Source of the DNA: Cryptomeria japonica
Taxonomy: Eukaryota; Streptophyta; Pinopsida; Cupressales; Cupressaceae
Assembly: GCF_030272615.1 (NCBI RefSeq)
Contig: NC_081408.1
Span: 618,262,476 to 618,326,475 of the forward strand
DNA: 64,000 bases
Direction of reading: 5' to 3'
Part shown: one piece after another, positions 23,163-36,800 of the stretch
Layout of the letters: each line of letters opens with the position of its first letter
Numbering within the stretch: the stretch's first letter is position 1
The notes under the pieces: model-generated
Seen by the model: the letters and a program-made list of their open reading frames with translations, nothing else
Told to the model about the DNA's origin: nothing
The model's database searches: none
Made by a program: the position numbers and the translations under genes

Positions 23163-24376
23163 TGTTAGACAGTTCAAATAATCGGAAGACAATTGAGAGG
23201 GGGGGTGAATAAGTTGTCACAAAATACCATAACATTTAGCAATTAAAACATTAATACTGGAATTCTTAAACCAAATACCAGAATAGCAGTTAAACCAATT
23301 AAGCATAAACAATAATCACATAATAAATACCATCCACATGACACCAATATTTATATGTGGAAAACTCAGTAAAGGGAAAAACCACAGTGGGAAGCCTATC
23401 CACAGTCAGATAATACTTATGTAGCAAGTATGTGAATTACAATTGAGGATCTTGCACTTGCAGGAAGGCCAACAACCTAGAGCGCACTTCTCATCACAAA
23501 AGAAGTCTCACTAACTACATAAAAATCTAGACAACAATCAGGAAGAAGTGTTTGAACTACAAAGATAACATCTCCTATGCCTAAGTACAGTTTTGGTTAA
23601 GCTCAATACCGAAGGACTAAATCCTCTTACATAAACCCAATTCGATCTCCAATGATCAACCAAATCCTCTGCCTGAATGATATTACATTATTCGCACATT
23701 ACATATCCATATCCATTCCCTGACCTTATACCTATGATGATCTACAATGAGATCTTACATCATATATATATATATAAACCCTCAGCCATAAATAATTAGG
23801 TCGGCCACCAAACAATAAACCAAATACATAATTACAAAACATGTCGGCCTTAGACCAAACAAATAATATCCAACACATAAGACATCCTAGAAACACATCG
23901 AGAGGACCAATTCGTATGTTACTTTAAGTCAGTCCATAACCTACATCAACCGGGACCCAATATAGGTCCACACGCTAAAGAAATGATCTCCATCCACCAA
24001 GTCTTGAAACATGATCACCAACAACATCCAAAAGCTGCACCAACACCACTTATGCATATCATCAAAGATCTTCATCAAAAGCTCTACTGGTGAAACCCTC
24101 GCTAGAACCACAAGCCCAATTTCCAAGCACGCAGGATATCATCTAATCACCAGACCAAAACCAACTTACTAAATATGAACATGAGTATCATGAATAAGCC
24201 AATTTCATAACCAAACCATACTGAAGACTACCAGATTATGCCGGATCCAAACCAGCCAGAAACCACTCAACCTACCAGGGCTAGAAGGGTGTCAATAAAG
24301 CATCCAAACATCTAGTGTTGACATCAATGACAAAACATCAGTGCAACACATAATCAATTTCTCTAAATGGCCAACA
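23163..24376 (-). mobile_element. Solo LTR of the Copia-A family inside the Copia-A LTR
   Basis: 1214 bp, minus strand, TGTTGG...CTAACA. It is flanked by the 5-bp duplication TAACA (23158-23162 and 24377-24381). It aligns with the LTRs at 60018-61257 and with the host LTR itself, and no internal retrotransposon sequence is attached. It therefore arose by insertion of a full element followed by LTR-LTR recombination. An (AT)n tract at 23764-23778 lies inside. Confidence 0.88.
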
Positions 24377-24952
24377 TAACATGGACCTAAATAAAATTGC
24401 CAAATGCTCAACTCCATTGGAAATCACGCCAAGATCAACTACAACACGCTACACCACCAGGAAAAACACATAACATGAAGAACATCACTGGTTGATAGAA
24501 ATGACCAAAAAATTGTACAACGATCAATGCAGATCGCCAAAATAAATAGGACACAACTAGGAAACACCAACAAACACATTAGAATCATCAAGAAAAACTG
24601 CACCAATACCACTTATAAAATTTTCATTGATCAACGTTTGAAAGCTCAACAACACAACCAATCGACAACTGTCACGAAGAAAGATAACTTGCAGAGCACC
24701 AAATCATGAACCATTTGAATTGAAGATACACAAGACCATCCCAAGAAATATCTAAAATTCTCAGCACAAGATCTGATCACACTGGAATATACCAGAGGAT
24801 ATACCAAACTCTACAAAACAGTGATTAGCAAAACAACACTACAAACTAGATCATAAGATCTTCCCAATCACACTAGAATAAATCATAGGAATATGTTGAC
24901 ATCAATGACAACAACATATCCTAGCAGCAGGAATGACCAACCATATCCAACA
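24377..24952 (-). repeat. Copia-A 5' LTR, third piece (outer end)
   Basis: This completes the LTR, minus-strand start TGTTGGATATGG. Summed with the other pieces it is about 1249 bp, matching the 1240-bp solo LTR at 60018. It contains the family motif CTGCTAGGATATGTTGTTG near 24930-24912. Confidence 0.88.
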
Positions 24953-25051
24953 CTCCTTTCCCCTGCTATGCTGGCAACAAATATGAATTCTCTGCCTTTT
25001 ATAGTTATCAGTAATTTTTCCCTCCAGGCTCAAGGTCAATCTCAACATCTA
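24953..25051. other. Flanking DNA between Copia-A and the LINE, with LINE target duplication
   Basis: A short stretch of older DNA. Its right end (25037-25051, CAATCTCAACATCTA) is repeated at 44421-44435 and marks the LINE insertion site. No gene is seen. Confidence 0.75.
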
Positions 25052-25374
25052 TTTTTTTTAAAATAGGGGTAAATATTTATTTAGAAATCATAGAAATACA
25101 AAGATCAGGCCTTAGGCCCACCAAGACAACAACAAAAACTAAAAGGATCCTAAAAGAACCACCGACACCACCACTACAAGGTCCAGTGACTGTAGCATTA
25201 GATTTGACCATCAGATTTCCAATGATAATACCTTTTGGGAAAGCCCTCAAAAATATGACGTTGCATCAAAGGCTAGCTACTTTGGAATTACACCAAAAAC
25301 TAGGCTCATCCGGAGCCTCGAAGGGCCTCAAAAATGACAATGAAAAGGAAACAAACATAAAAGGGAAATTGATC

Positions 25375-26217
25375 CTACACCACTAAGTGCTCTTGCATCA
25401 TCCTGTCTAAAGTTTCAAGATAGTTAGGAGGTAGACCATCCCTTCCACTAAAATCCCAACCATCAATATGCTCTGAAGCGCACTCGGCCAAACAATCAGC
25501 CACTCTATTCCACTCCCTGGGAATATGACAAAAGGAGACAAATTCCAATGTATTACACAATTGTAAAATTTGTCTAACCACAGAAGCTAATTTCCAACTC
25601 ACATCATTCAAATTTTGTTTGTTCAACATGTCCACAACAATCTAAGAATCAAACACACAAATAATATTCCTTCATCCTAAAGAACAACCTCACTCAACAA
25701 TAATCTTAATAGCTAGGGCCTCCATAAGATTGTTAGAGTGCTACCCAATATAAATAGAGAAGAAAAAAACTGCAAAACCATCATCACCTCTACCTATATC
25801 TCCAATACCTACATGTCAAGGATTCCCATGGAAAGAGCCATCTGTATTAATTTTTAAGTTTCCCACAGGAGGAGGAATCCACCTTCCATTTCTACTTATC
25901 CATTGCTTCGCATGTTGAGATCTATTTCCAGCAGCACGATCCATTTTAATGTTTTCCAATTGTAGATTCCTTACAATAGCATAATCACCCGGATCAACAT
26001 TTTCAGACAAATTGTACTTAGCCAAGATTGCCTCCTGAAGCCAATTAACTATCTTCTACCATAGTTGAGGACTCCCTATATGTGAATCACAAAAGACCCT
26101 ATGATTCCTTTCCAACCACAAATTCCAGATAATAAGGGCTGGCACAATAGCCCGGGCCACTTGAAGAAAAGAGGTCTTTGTTGGGGGTCTGCCCAAGCTA
26201 TCCCAAAAGTCAATTAA
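25375..26217 (-). pseudogene. LINE RNase H domain (C-terminal)
   Basis: Read leftwards. After a Trp-rich linker (WNLWLERNHRVF, around 26135-26100) comes the RNase H start with P-V-G-N-L-K-INTDGSFHGNP (near 25860-25816). The end of the domain is at 25635-25375 with IPREWNRVADCLAECA, which carries the conserved N-x-x-A-D. The first catalytic Asp (TDGS) and the last (NRVAD) are visible. Stops lie between, around 25800-25640. This is the plant-LINE type RNase H (RVT_3) that follows the RT and would remove RNA from the hybrid. It is inactive here. Confidence 0.85.
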
Positions 26218-26222
26218 GGAGG

Positions 26223-28172
26223 TGTAGTCACATAAATCTGTCCACTTAATTAAATGAATACTTAGTATTTATTTGATTATTTAACCATCAATTAATAATT
26301 AATTAAATTAATATTTAATTAATTCATCTTAACCCTCTTCTCCTATTAATTAAATAAATTATTCAATTTATTTGATTTAATTCACTTAACCAAATTCATA
26401 CCATTAATTAAATAAATAAATCATATTTGTTTAATTAAATCTTCTCTCACATTTAAATAAATTAATATTTATTTAAATCCCCCAAAATCCCACCTCTCAC
26501 ATTTAAATAAATTAATATTTATTTAAATCCCCCAAAATCCCACCTCTCACATTTAAATAAATAAATCATTTATTTAAATCACCTTTATCCTCCACCCACT
26601 TGTATTTTCCTACAAAAGCAAGTTGCACAATTATTTTAAATAAATAATTTATTTAAATCACCTTTATCCTCCACCCACTTGTATTTTCCTACAAAAGCAA
26701 GTTGCACAACTATTTTAAATAAATTATTTATTTAAAATCCTATTTATCCTCACCCACTTGAAACCTTTAATGGTTTCTCTTAAAGTATTCAAACTTGATG
26801 GCTTTAAAGTCTTCAAACTTGATGGCTTCCTTCTATAGTCTTCTTAAGACTTTAATGGTTTTCCTTAAAGTCTTCAAGCCTTTAATGGTTCCCTTCAAAG
26901 TCTTCAAGCATTTTAATGCTTTATCTTCCTTTTTCTCATTTAAATAAATTAATATTTATTTGAATATTTATCCAAATACAACTTGCACACATTTATTGAA
27001 ATAAATGAATTTTTATTTTAATAAAATCCTATTTTCCCTCACCCACCAAATCCACTTGCAAAATCTAATCCCCTTCTAGATTCTTCTAACCCCTTCCTAA
27101 TTAACTTAATCCATCCCCTAATTATTGTCACATTCCTAAGCAAAATGGAGTCACTTCTCAAAGCCTAAAAGTCTTTGATAACCATTAAAGGCTTTCAACC
27201 TTCAACCACTAAATGTCTCAAAGTCTTGGATAACCTTTGAAAGCTTCCAACCTTCAACCACTAAATGGCTCAAAGTCTTTGATAACCATTGAAGGCTTTC
27301 AACCTTCAACCACTTAATCCCCAAAGTCTCCAATAACCATTAATGGTTACCTCAAACCCTCCCACATGGTTAAAACATTTGTTTTGACTCAACCTCTACC
27401 CAACCCAAGGGTCTCATCAAGCCTTTAATGCTTTGACCATGATTATCTCTTAATCATTTGCACAAAGGTTTATCCTTGCATTAACTCCTAATCCAGTGGG
27501 TAATCCTAATTTAGGCTTGACCCTTACCTTCTAGATAACCATGAGGTCTCCTCAGGCATTTAATGCCTCCAACTTCTTCTCTCAACCCAATCTTATGTTG
27601 ACACTTGTCACCATTTCATTGGTGCAAATTGTGCACATGGATCCCCAACTTTCAAGCTTGACCCTTGATTAAACCTTTCAATCCTGGCCATCCATTGCTC
27701 CATTTTTCCTATAAATAGAACCCATTCCTTCATAATCCAGATCCTGAAAACTTGTATGCATCTAAGCTATAGACATTTTAGAGAGCATTTTAGCATAAGC
27801 AATCTAACATCTTGTCTTTTTGGTTAAAATACATCATTTTAGCATTAGTATTAGCTTTTTATTTCACATTTAGAGCTATACTACAATCTCAATCCTCCAT
27901 AAGCATCCATAGTGCAAAAAGCTGCTGAGAGCTACACTATTTTGGAACTTGGAGAGGAGAGGAACAAGGGAGAAGAAGCTAAGGCCATGCTAAGAGGCAG
28001 TTGGAGATGTCTCGTGATCTTTGTTTTACTTATTAGATATATTAGCATGTCTCTTTGTGTCTCTTTTGGAATGCCTTCATATGTTTAGTTTTAGATTGAC
28101 TAACACTAATGTTTTGTATGTTTTTGTGTTCTTTGATCTTAGACTAACCTTGTGTCATTTAGGAGGGCATCA
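26223..28172 (+). repeat. 5' LTR of the Tat element
   Basis: 1950 bp, TGTAGTCACAT to ...GGAGGGCATCA. The first 550 bp are extremely A/T-rich with tandem units: a ~50-bp unit (26450-26560) and two copies of a 79-bp unit (phased at 26581 and 26660). Further repeats of about 64 bp lie near 27155-27320. A good TATA box TATAAATAG lies at 27710-27718, placing the likely transcript start about 30 bp later. Confidence 0.95.
27710..27718 (+). promoter_or_regulatory. TATA box in the Tat LTR
   Basis: TATAAATAG is a near-ideal plant TATA box, preserved in the 3' LTR at 42121-42129. Transcription would start in the last ~430 bp of the LTR. Confidence 0.7.
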
Positions 28173-28174
28173 TT

Positions 28175-28190
28175 TGGTGAACCCGACGTG
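28175..28190 (+). promoter_or_regulatory. Primer binding site of the Tat element
   Basis: TGGTGAACCCGACGTG lies two bases after the LTR end. One base differs from the LARD-1 site at 1869-1884. Confidence 0.78.
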
Positions 28191-30888
28191 AATCCAAACA
28201 CCAAAAAGATCAACTTTTTTTTTTTTTTAAACCAATAACATGTTTGAATGTTGAAAATGTCACACAGGTTGCGCTTTTGACACTGTTTTGGTGCATTTGA
28301 CATTATTTTGGCACTATTCACCCTGTTTCAGTGCTTTTTCCTTCTCTGTCTTTCCCTTTCTTTTAGTGCGTTTGTGTTAAATAGTGCCTCTGTTCAAACA
28401 CAGACTAGCGCTATTGTAACAAAACGTTGTACAAATCACCTTGTAACCAAAAAAAAAAAAAAAATTAGGCTTGTAGAAGCCCACCAAATAGGCAGATTTT
28501 ACTAACTATTTTTCTCTTTTGTGCAGATTTAAATTAGATTAAAAAGTAGATTTATATTTTTTTACTAACTTGTTTTTTGAAGTTGGTTTTAAAAATGAAT
28601 TCACTTTTTATTTTGGTTTAAAATTAACTTCACATTTCAACTTTGGGCTTTTAAAAAAAGAATCACATATTTGTTTGGGGCTCTTAAAAAGAATTTCATT
28701 GTTCCAAGTTAAAAAGAACCACAAACTTATACAAAAACAACTTTATTTTTTTTGCAAGTTAGGAAACAAACTTCGTTTTGGTGCTTAAAATAAACAAGGA
28801 AAAATTTATTTCTTGCATCAAGATAAAACTCACAATCCACACTTCCATTTTTGGTGCAAATAAAATTCACAATCAACTTGTCTCATTTTTAAAGCAATTT
28901 TACTTCATGCAAACGTATTTTTCATTAAGTTGACCAGGATTTTCAAATTCTAGTTTACTCAAACAATTGCCTTTGAAAATTAAAAAGAACACCATGATTG
29001 TTGGAGCAACATCTCCAAATAGTTAGATCACATTGCAATGATAGATTAAAAAGAACAAGTGTTTTTTGTGCTTGGCACACTTGTGCAAAGAGTTGGTCGA
29101 GTGGTCCTACTTCTAACACACACTATCCTCTCCCTTGGCTCTCGTGGTCCTAGGTGCAAGAGAAAAGTGTTAGTAACGCTCAAATTTTATCTTTTTTTAA
29201 GAGAGGCCTCCCAAGAGATCGATACTCTTGGGAACGACCTCGAGCGGTAAATCCTTCGAGCCGCTATAGAAATCAGGTGAGAGCGAAAGCTGTAGCTTTG
29301 GGTATAGCTGTTCCTACAATGTAACTGGCCGAAAGGACAAATGGGCCCCACCACCAGTTACAAGGCTCTTAAGTGAGTCACTGCAGAATGAACTTATGTC
29401 CAAAAACATCGAACATGACTAAACACTTTTAAGTAGTAGCCCACCCGTTCTATTGATTGAGGATATTTGAGATATAATTTAGTGCAAGAGCATAGATGGT
29501 TTTGCTCCCAAGATACTCACCATACATATTTCCTTGAGTAGAAACATAGCTTTTTGAAAAGTCACTTGTGGCTTGATAAAAGTGGTGACTCCCCCATCAT
29601 AGGGATCATCTATTTGTTATGCTCATGCAAGACTTAGTATATCACATCCTTACGTGCCAAGGCGGGATTCATAAGGTATGTAGTACCAAAGTCGAAGAAA
29701 TATCAAGATGTGGGCTAAATTTATCACAACTGGCCATTTGACCTTAGGGATAAAAAGTGTTTGAAGTGTGTTCATTTTAAAGACCAAGTGCAAATTGAGC
29801 CGACTTCAGGCTTTGGAAATACACCTTAAAATACATCTAAAGGAAGGGTCAAAAACAAGTCCAAGGATTGGGTTGATCTAGACCCATACTCATTTGTGCC
29901 TTTGAGGCAACATTCTTGTGTTTGTGTGCTTGCTTTGTTTTCTTGTCAAAGAAAATTCAGAAAATCAATCCCAAAAACAAAGTATTCATCCAACATCTGT
30001 CAACACAACCAAAAATACCAAAAACAAAGTGCAAACACAAAGTCACAACTTTTATGACCATTCTTCACATCTTGCGAAAGAAGAAGTGTCATCAGAATAT
30101 CAACTTGAAAAGGAGACCATTGAGCTCAAAGGCATTAATCAAAAGGAGGAAATTCTTCTATATCAATTGACAAATCTTTGTCTCCCATAGAGTCTTTCTA
30201 CATCGCATGCGTCTATACCTTCAAGGTAAAACAAACGAGTTTGATTTAGAATCATTGAATCATAGAGCTTTTATGCAATATAGAGCTCTGAGTTATCACA
30301 AAAATCAAGGAGGAAAGATTAATCCCAACTTTTTCCCCAACATCTGTATCACCTACAACATAGCTCGAGAAGTGCCACCAACGCCCGAAAGGGAAGAGGT
30401 AGAGTTTGTCCCATTTGTAACGCAAAGTTTTTATTGAAAGTTGAAAAACAAAACATCCAGCATCTTTCTCATCCATCATCACTCCATCATCAATCCGTCC
30501 CAACTCTCAAAACATTAAGAGGTTCTTGTCCCAAGTTCTCTTTTAGATATTGCTTGAAATCAAACACATCACATCACTTTTTAGATTGTTTCTACATCTA
30601 GGATAAGCTCATCCTAAGAGACACATCTACGCAGGTTAAAACTAGTTCATGAGTGAATCCTCTCATTGCTAGGTAGTCAAAATCTGTAACACATCTCAGA
30701 TTTCTCTACACCTTATCACATCCAAACTCCTCAAAAACAAACAAGCAATTCAAAGAAAGAATTTCGGTTACATCTACCTTAGAGTGCTAGAGATCCACAT
30801 ACAACACAATCCACCAACCATCAATCTTTCATTTCATCACCAACTCATCATCATCTTCAATCAACTTCAAAACAAACTTGCAAACAAA
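28191..30888 (+). other. Tat element leader, no gene seen
   Basis: 2.7 kb of leader. It has T- and A-runs (28218-28230, 28449-28464) and a patch of higher GC at 29080-29400, but no ORF of coding character. Small open frames at 29918-30190 and 30207-30437 lie upstream of the gag ATG and have no recognised domain. Confidence 0.55.
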
Positions 30889-33800
30889 ATGGCTCAAACC
30901 CGATCACGATCAAGGCAACGGGAAATAGAAATTGAGGAAGAAGAGGACAACCTCAATGAATTTCAAGAAGCACTTGGAGGAAATGTGAATGACGAAAACC
31001 CAAGTACTCCCACTCCTTCAACAATCGAAAGGGTTTAGCATAACCCTCATTTTAACAGATTATTTGATGAAATACTAAGGAGCAATGCGGATGCTCACTT
31101 CTTAAAACTCGCTCAAGAAGGAGCCAAACTCCCCTCAGACTTTGATCTTGCCCAATTAAGACAAGCATCAGAAAGACAAAGTCGCCATGAGGAGGAAAGG
31201 CGTAGAGATCCCATCAGATATAACATCCCTCGAGGTAACCCACCACCTCCTCCTCCAAATGAAATGGAGATGTTGCGGCAACAAGTCGAGAATCTTTCCC
31301 AACAACTTCATAGTGGTGTCAAGATTAACCAATTCTCACTCAATGACATCTGTCCCTATCCTTTTGATAGGAATCTTTATATGCCACCCTTTCCACGCGG
31401 GTTCGAAACACCCAAATTTGAAAAATATAGAGGAAAGGGGGATCCCCGTGATCATGTCCGAGAATTTCATTCCGCTTGTCTTGAAGTGGCTTATGAAGAC
31501 ACACACCTAATGCGCCTCTTTCCCTAAAGCTTGGGAGGAACAACTACATCATGGTTTTCCCGACTACCAGGTGGCATTAGAACATTTGAGGAACTCATCC
31601 AGAAGTTCCTATCTCATTACTCTTATAACATTGAACATGACATCACCATGGCTGATCTATGCAACACCAAACAAAAACCAGGTGAATTATTCTCAGTATT
31701 CCTGCAACGATGGCGCCAAATGTCTAGCAGACGTTCTCTTCAGTTACCTGAACGAGAACTAGTGGAAATTTTCATTTCCAACTTAAACGAAGAAATGGAA
31801 TTTCACCTGGATGTCAAAGACACGGACTCTTTTAACGATATGATCACCAAAGGTATAAAATGTGAAAGGGCACTCATCAAGAAAGGACTCATCAAAATCT
31901 TTAATGAACCAAAAGATGGTCCTCGCCCGCGCTTCAATAGTGATAAACCGAACTTCTGGAACAAGAATAAGAATATCGTCAACGATGGGGTTGTGGATGC
32001 TCGAACTATCCAAAATGCACAACCTGTGGTTCGGTTTGCAGGACAAAATCCTCCCCCTCAGAATAACACAAATGTTCCTTCCAATCAAGGTCGCATCACG
32101 TCTCATGATGAACCTAGACCTCGTCAGCAAAAACAAAAACGCACATACACTCCCTTAGGGGAACCCATTGAAACAGTGTTGCGACAACTCATTTCTCAAA
32201 ATTTGATCACTCTACCTAAGCTATCAAACTATGAGCCTCAGGTCAAACTGGCATGGTGGAGAGATACTGAACACTGTGAGTTCCATCAAGAAAGAGGACA
32301 CAAGATAAGTAATTGTCACCGATTGAAAGATCTCATTCAGGATCTTATTGATCGAGGAGAAATTGAAGTTGAAGGACATGACCCAAAAACAACCAATAAT
32401 GATCATCAGATGTTCAAGAATCCACTTCCATCACAAGATCAAAGGGGTCCTTCCACTTCTAGGCGAGGCACTGATACCACTGATTATACGCAGGCTGCGT
32501 ATAATTATACTGTAAATCACCTGTATGATGCCAGTGAACAAATTGCAACCATAACCTTCAAAAATCCCACCTCAAATTGCAATGTTGTTACACGTCGTGG
32601 CAAGGTCACCATCAAGGCAGCTCCACAAGGCACCACCTCCGTCCCAAAGCAGTACAATCTTGTGGAACAATTAGACAAAACCCCTGCGCTTATATCCATT
32701 TTAGAGCTTTTGCGCCTATCACCATCTCATAAAACTATCTTGGATCAAGCACTCCAAGAGGCGTCAGTCCCTGCAAACCTGAATACGGACCAGTTTCAAG
32801 CCATGGTTGGAAATCTAAAGTCATCACCTTGTCTCACTTTTTCTGAAAGTGACAACTCTTCTTTCCAACAACCTCATAATGCTTCGCTACACATTGAAGG
32901 CTTTATCAACCAACATAGGATCAAGCGAGTCTTGATAGATAATGGAGCAGGCCTAAACATTTGTACACTACAGTTGGTCATAGCATTGGGATATGCAATA
33001 GAATCAGTGGATCCTCGCAAGAAGATCACCATCAAGGCCTATGATGATGCAGAGCGTTCATCCAAAGGAGCTGTGGTACTACCAATCCGAGTGGGTCCTG
33101 TGGTAAAGCACATAATTTGTCAAGTTCTGGACCTTCCTCTGCCATATAATCTATTATTAGGGAGACCTTGGATACATGCCATGCAAGCTGTTCCATCTAC
33201 CTACCATCAATGTATCAAGTTCCCACATAACGGTACAGAGATCACAATCCTGGGCGATGCAAATCCCTTTGCATTTTGCCATAATATCAGCCATCAACCA
33301 GAAATTACTGTTCCTAATAATAGGGAAGCCATTTCCTCCACATCATATGTAAGTCCCGCCTCTCTTGCCAGTTCGAACACCCCTATACCCAAGCAAGAAA
33401 AGCTTAAGATGAAAGTAGCAGAGGAAGGTCCTGGAGAATACAACTTGAGTCAACTCTTTTGTGTGGGACAAATGCCCACTTCTCCTAGAACACATGGTAA
33501 ACCACAGCAGTTACTTCAGCAACCACTGATCACGCCAGCATGTGCCTTGATGCCTTTCGTCCTTGGAAAGAGTCAAGAGGAAGAGACACAAGATGAAGAC
33601 CTAGCGGAATGGATCTATAAAGATCCCATCACCACTGATAAACCGCGAGTTACACTTCCTATAGAATAGTATGGCAAAGGCCTCCTCATTATGCAAAGAA
33701 TGGGATATGATGGTCAGAGTACTTTGGGATACTGCAAACAAGGACGACATGAACCTCTGCTACCAGAATTCAAGCCCAAAGGTAATACAGGCCTAGGCTT

Positions 33801-36800
33801 TGAAAAAGAGATCCTTCCTAAACTCAAATTCAAAGGAAAACCCAGCAAACCATTTTGCCCACCTACTGCAAAGAGGACACCTTTCATAATCAAAGCACCA
33901 TCAAGCACTATCCCCACTGCCCCATCGAGGCTCACAACCCCACCGCAACCGTCATCAATATCATTCATCCCACCAAACGAACCAGTAATCCCATCAGCAA
34001 CACCATTTGTAGCAACAACTGTATGGAAACCTACAGCAACATCTATGGCACCAGCCATTCCAACAGAAGCCACTAAATCAACACTGTCGATACTTCCAGT
34101 AACAAATCCTTTAATCCCCATCACAGTTCCTGCAGCACTGATCACTACAAAGATACATAAACCAATCACACCTGCCGTGTTTAACTCCAAAGACATCCCA
34201 GTATGGTATAGCAATCGGATGCTGGAGAGTGATTCAGAGACCGACTCACATGAGTGGGAATTTGATTCTGTACAGCTTAACACTTCAGATGAGGAAGACA
34301 CATCACCACCTCCGCCACACAAAGACATCCCTGTTTACGGAGAAGCACAGATAAAGACCACTTGGGTACCTGAGCTGGAAACATCTTCCAAAGACCCTAT
34401 GTCTCATCCTATGCCTGATTCTGACAGGGAGAGTACCATTAACGACCTTCACCATAATGTCTTAACCCTCACTGATACATCTCCCGCACTTAACCTAATC
34501 GATGAAGTAATGCCCATTATCCACCCTGAACTCATCAAATGGAACCAATCAAATCCTCCATGTCTTGACCTCTTCCAAAACGATGAGGCCATCATTGACT
34601 TTTTGGAATTAAGGGATAACCTACCAAGCGGGGATCACAAAGCTGGATTCGCCATAGAACTAAATAGCGCAGCATACTTTGGGGTGGATGCCAAACCTTT
34701 CAGCTGCAAAAATATAACAATAAAACATGGATCTTCCAGTGAAAACCACACTGTGGCACTGTTTGATCCGACAAAAGTAAAAAGAAAGAGCGTATCCAAT
34801 GGTGAAAACCTCTCTGAGGTGCCTGAGGATGAAGGGTTTGACATTCTCCCTGATAGTGCACAACAGGAACGATCAACGATTCTCATCGAGGAAACCAAAG
34901 AATACAATGTGGGGACTCCTGAAAATCCTCATCTCATACATCTGGCATCTCTTCTCACTCCAGAGGAACAACCTAAATTTATAGAGTTCTTCCAGAAGCG
35001 TCAGATCAACTTTGCATGGTCATATGCAGACATGCCTGGGCTTGATCCTGATTTAGTCATGCATCACCTCACCGTAGCAGAAGGAGCCAAACCTGTCAAG
35101 CAGAAGCTTCATAAGATGCATCCCCAGATTGCAGTGCTAGTCAAAATAGAACTCAAGAAACTCCTAGATGTTGGTTTCATTAGGCCAATTGATTATGCAG
35201 AATGGATCTCCAACATTGTGCCTGTTGGCAAACCAAAAGGGGGCATCCGCATTTGTACTGACTTCAGAGATCTGAATAAGGCATGTCCTAAGGATGACTT
35301 TCCCCTACCAAATATCGACATCATAGTGGATCTAACAACAGGACATGCGATGCTTTCACTCATGGATGGCTTTTCCAGCTACAATCAGATAAAGATTGCA
35401 CCCGAAGATCAACATAAGACAGCCTTCACATGTCCATGGGGCACATACTACTGGAATGTAATGCCTTTTGGTCTAAAGAATGCAGGAGCGACCTATCAAA
35501 GAGCAATGACCACCATCTTCCATGACATGATGCATACTATGATGGAAGATTATGTGGATGACTTACTAGCAAAATCACTTACTAGAGAAGGACATCTCCA
35601 CATCTTAGATCAAATCTTTGATAGACTGGAACAATATCATGTTCGACTCAACCCAAAGAAATGTGTCTTTGGAGTGACCTCCGGGAAGCTTCTAGGATAC
35701 ATTGTCTCAAGCAAAGGCATTGAGGTCGATCCAGCAAAGGTTAAGGCAATAATGGACATGCCACCTCCAAAGAATATCAGTCAGCTAAGGACATTACAAG
35801 GGCGGCTTCAATCCATCCGAAGATTCATTGCACAATTGGCTGATAAGTGTCACCCATTCACACACTTTCTACACAAGAACATCCGCTTTTAGTGGGATGC
35901 CAGATGCCAACAAGCATTTCAGATGCTTAAAGACTATCTCATGAATCCACCATTGTTGATGCCACCAGATCCAAGTAGACCGTTGTTACTTTATATCTCA
36001 GCGACAAGTATAGCATTAGGTGTATTATTGGCACAACATAATGCAAAAGGCAAAGAGTGTGCTGTTTACTACATCTCTCGTACACTGGTTGGCTATGAAC
36101 TCAATTACACACCTATTGAGCGAGCTTGCCTAGCAGTAATCTTAGCAGCCACTAAATTGCGACACTATCTATTGACACACAAGGTACAACTCATCGCAAA
36201 GATTGATCCACTCAAGTATTTACTCAGCAAAGCAGCATTGACAGGTCACTTGGCCAAATGGGTAATGATTCTAAGTGAATTTGACATCGAGTATGTGGAC
36301 CGTAAAGCTATCAAAGGGCAGGTCATTGCAGATCAGTTGGCCGATGCACCACTCATAGGCGATCATCCCCTCATTTCCAATTTTCCAGATGAAGAGATAT
36401 TCATGATCACAGAAGTACAACCATGGAAACTATATTTTGATGGTTCATACACTAGGCACGGCTCAGGGGCAGGCATTTTGTTTATCACACCTCAAGGTGA
36501 TAGCATCCCGAAGTCTTACATGCTCACATTTCCATGCACAAACAACATAGCAGAGTATGAGGCCTTGATCACAGGACTCAGGTTAGCCGTACAATGGACA
36601 TTACAAGAACTACAAGTATATGGCGATTCCCAACTAGTCATTCGACAAGCAACAGATGAATATCAGACCAAAGATGATAAACTCATGCCATATAAGCAAA
36701 TGGTGGACACTCTAAAGACATCATTTACTACTATCACTTTTGAGCAGATACCACGAGATCATAATCGAGCTGTTGACGCCATGGCTATCATCGCATCTCT

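Larger units (their letters stand above)
1..24952 (-). mobile_element. Ty1/copia retrotransposon Copia-A, decayed, split by nested insertions
   Basis: Read on the minus strand, the element runs from its 5' LTR (right end, 24952) to beyond the left window edge. Its own sequence is 24382-24952, 22962-23162 and 13202-13678 (LTR), then 13201-10954 and 545-1 (internal). The junctions are proved by 5-bp target duplications around each insert. The internal part encodes copia-order gag, protease and integrase, then the start of RT. The 3' LTR and the element's own target duplication lie outside the window, so its full length is unknown. A close relative (Copia-B) begins at 59596 on the other strand. 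Many stops and frameshifts show it is dead. Confidence 0.9.

Noticed and set aside
29085-29165. tRNA-like 'GTTGGTCGAGTGGTCC' sequence in the Tat leader
   Set aside because: No matching B box or cloverleaf stems at the right distance.
33714-34328. 204-codon antisense frame opposite the Tat pol gene
   Set aside because: It lies opposite the Pro/Thr-rich linker of pol, whose codon bias suppresses stops on the other strand. It is not in the 3' region where antisense ORFs of Tat elements are described.
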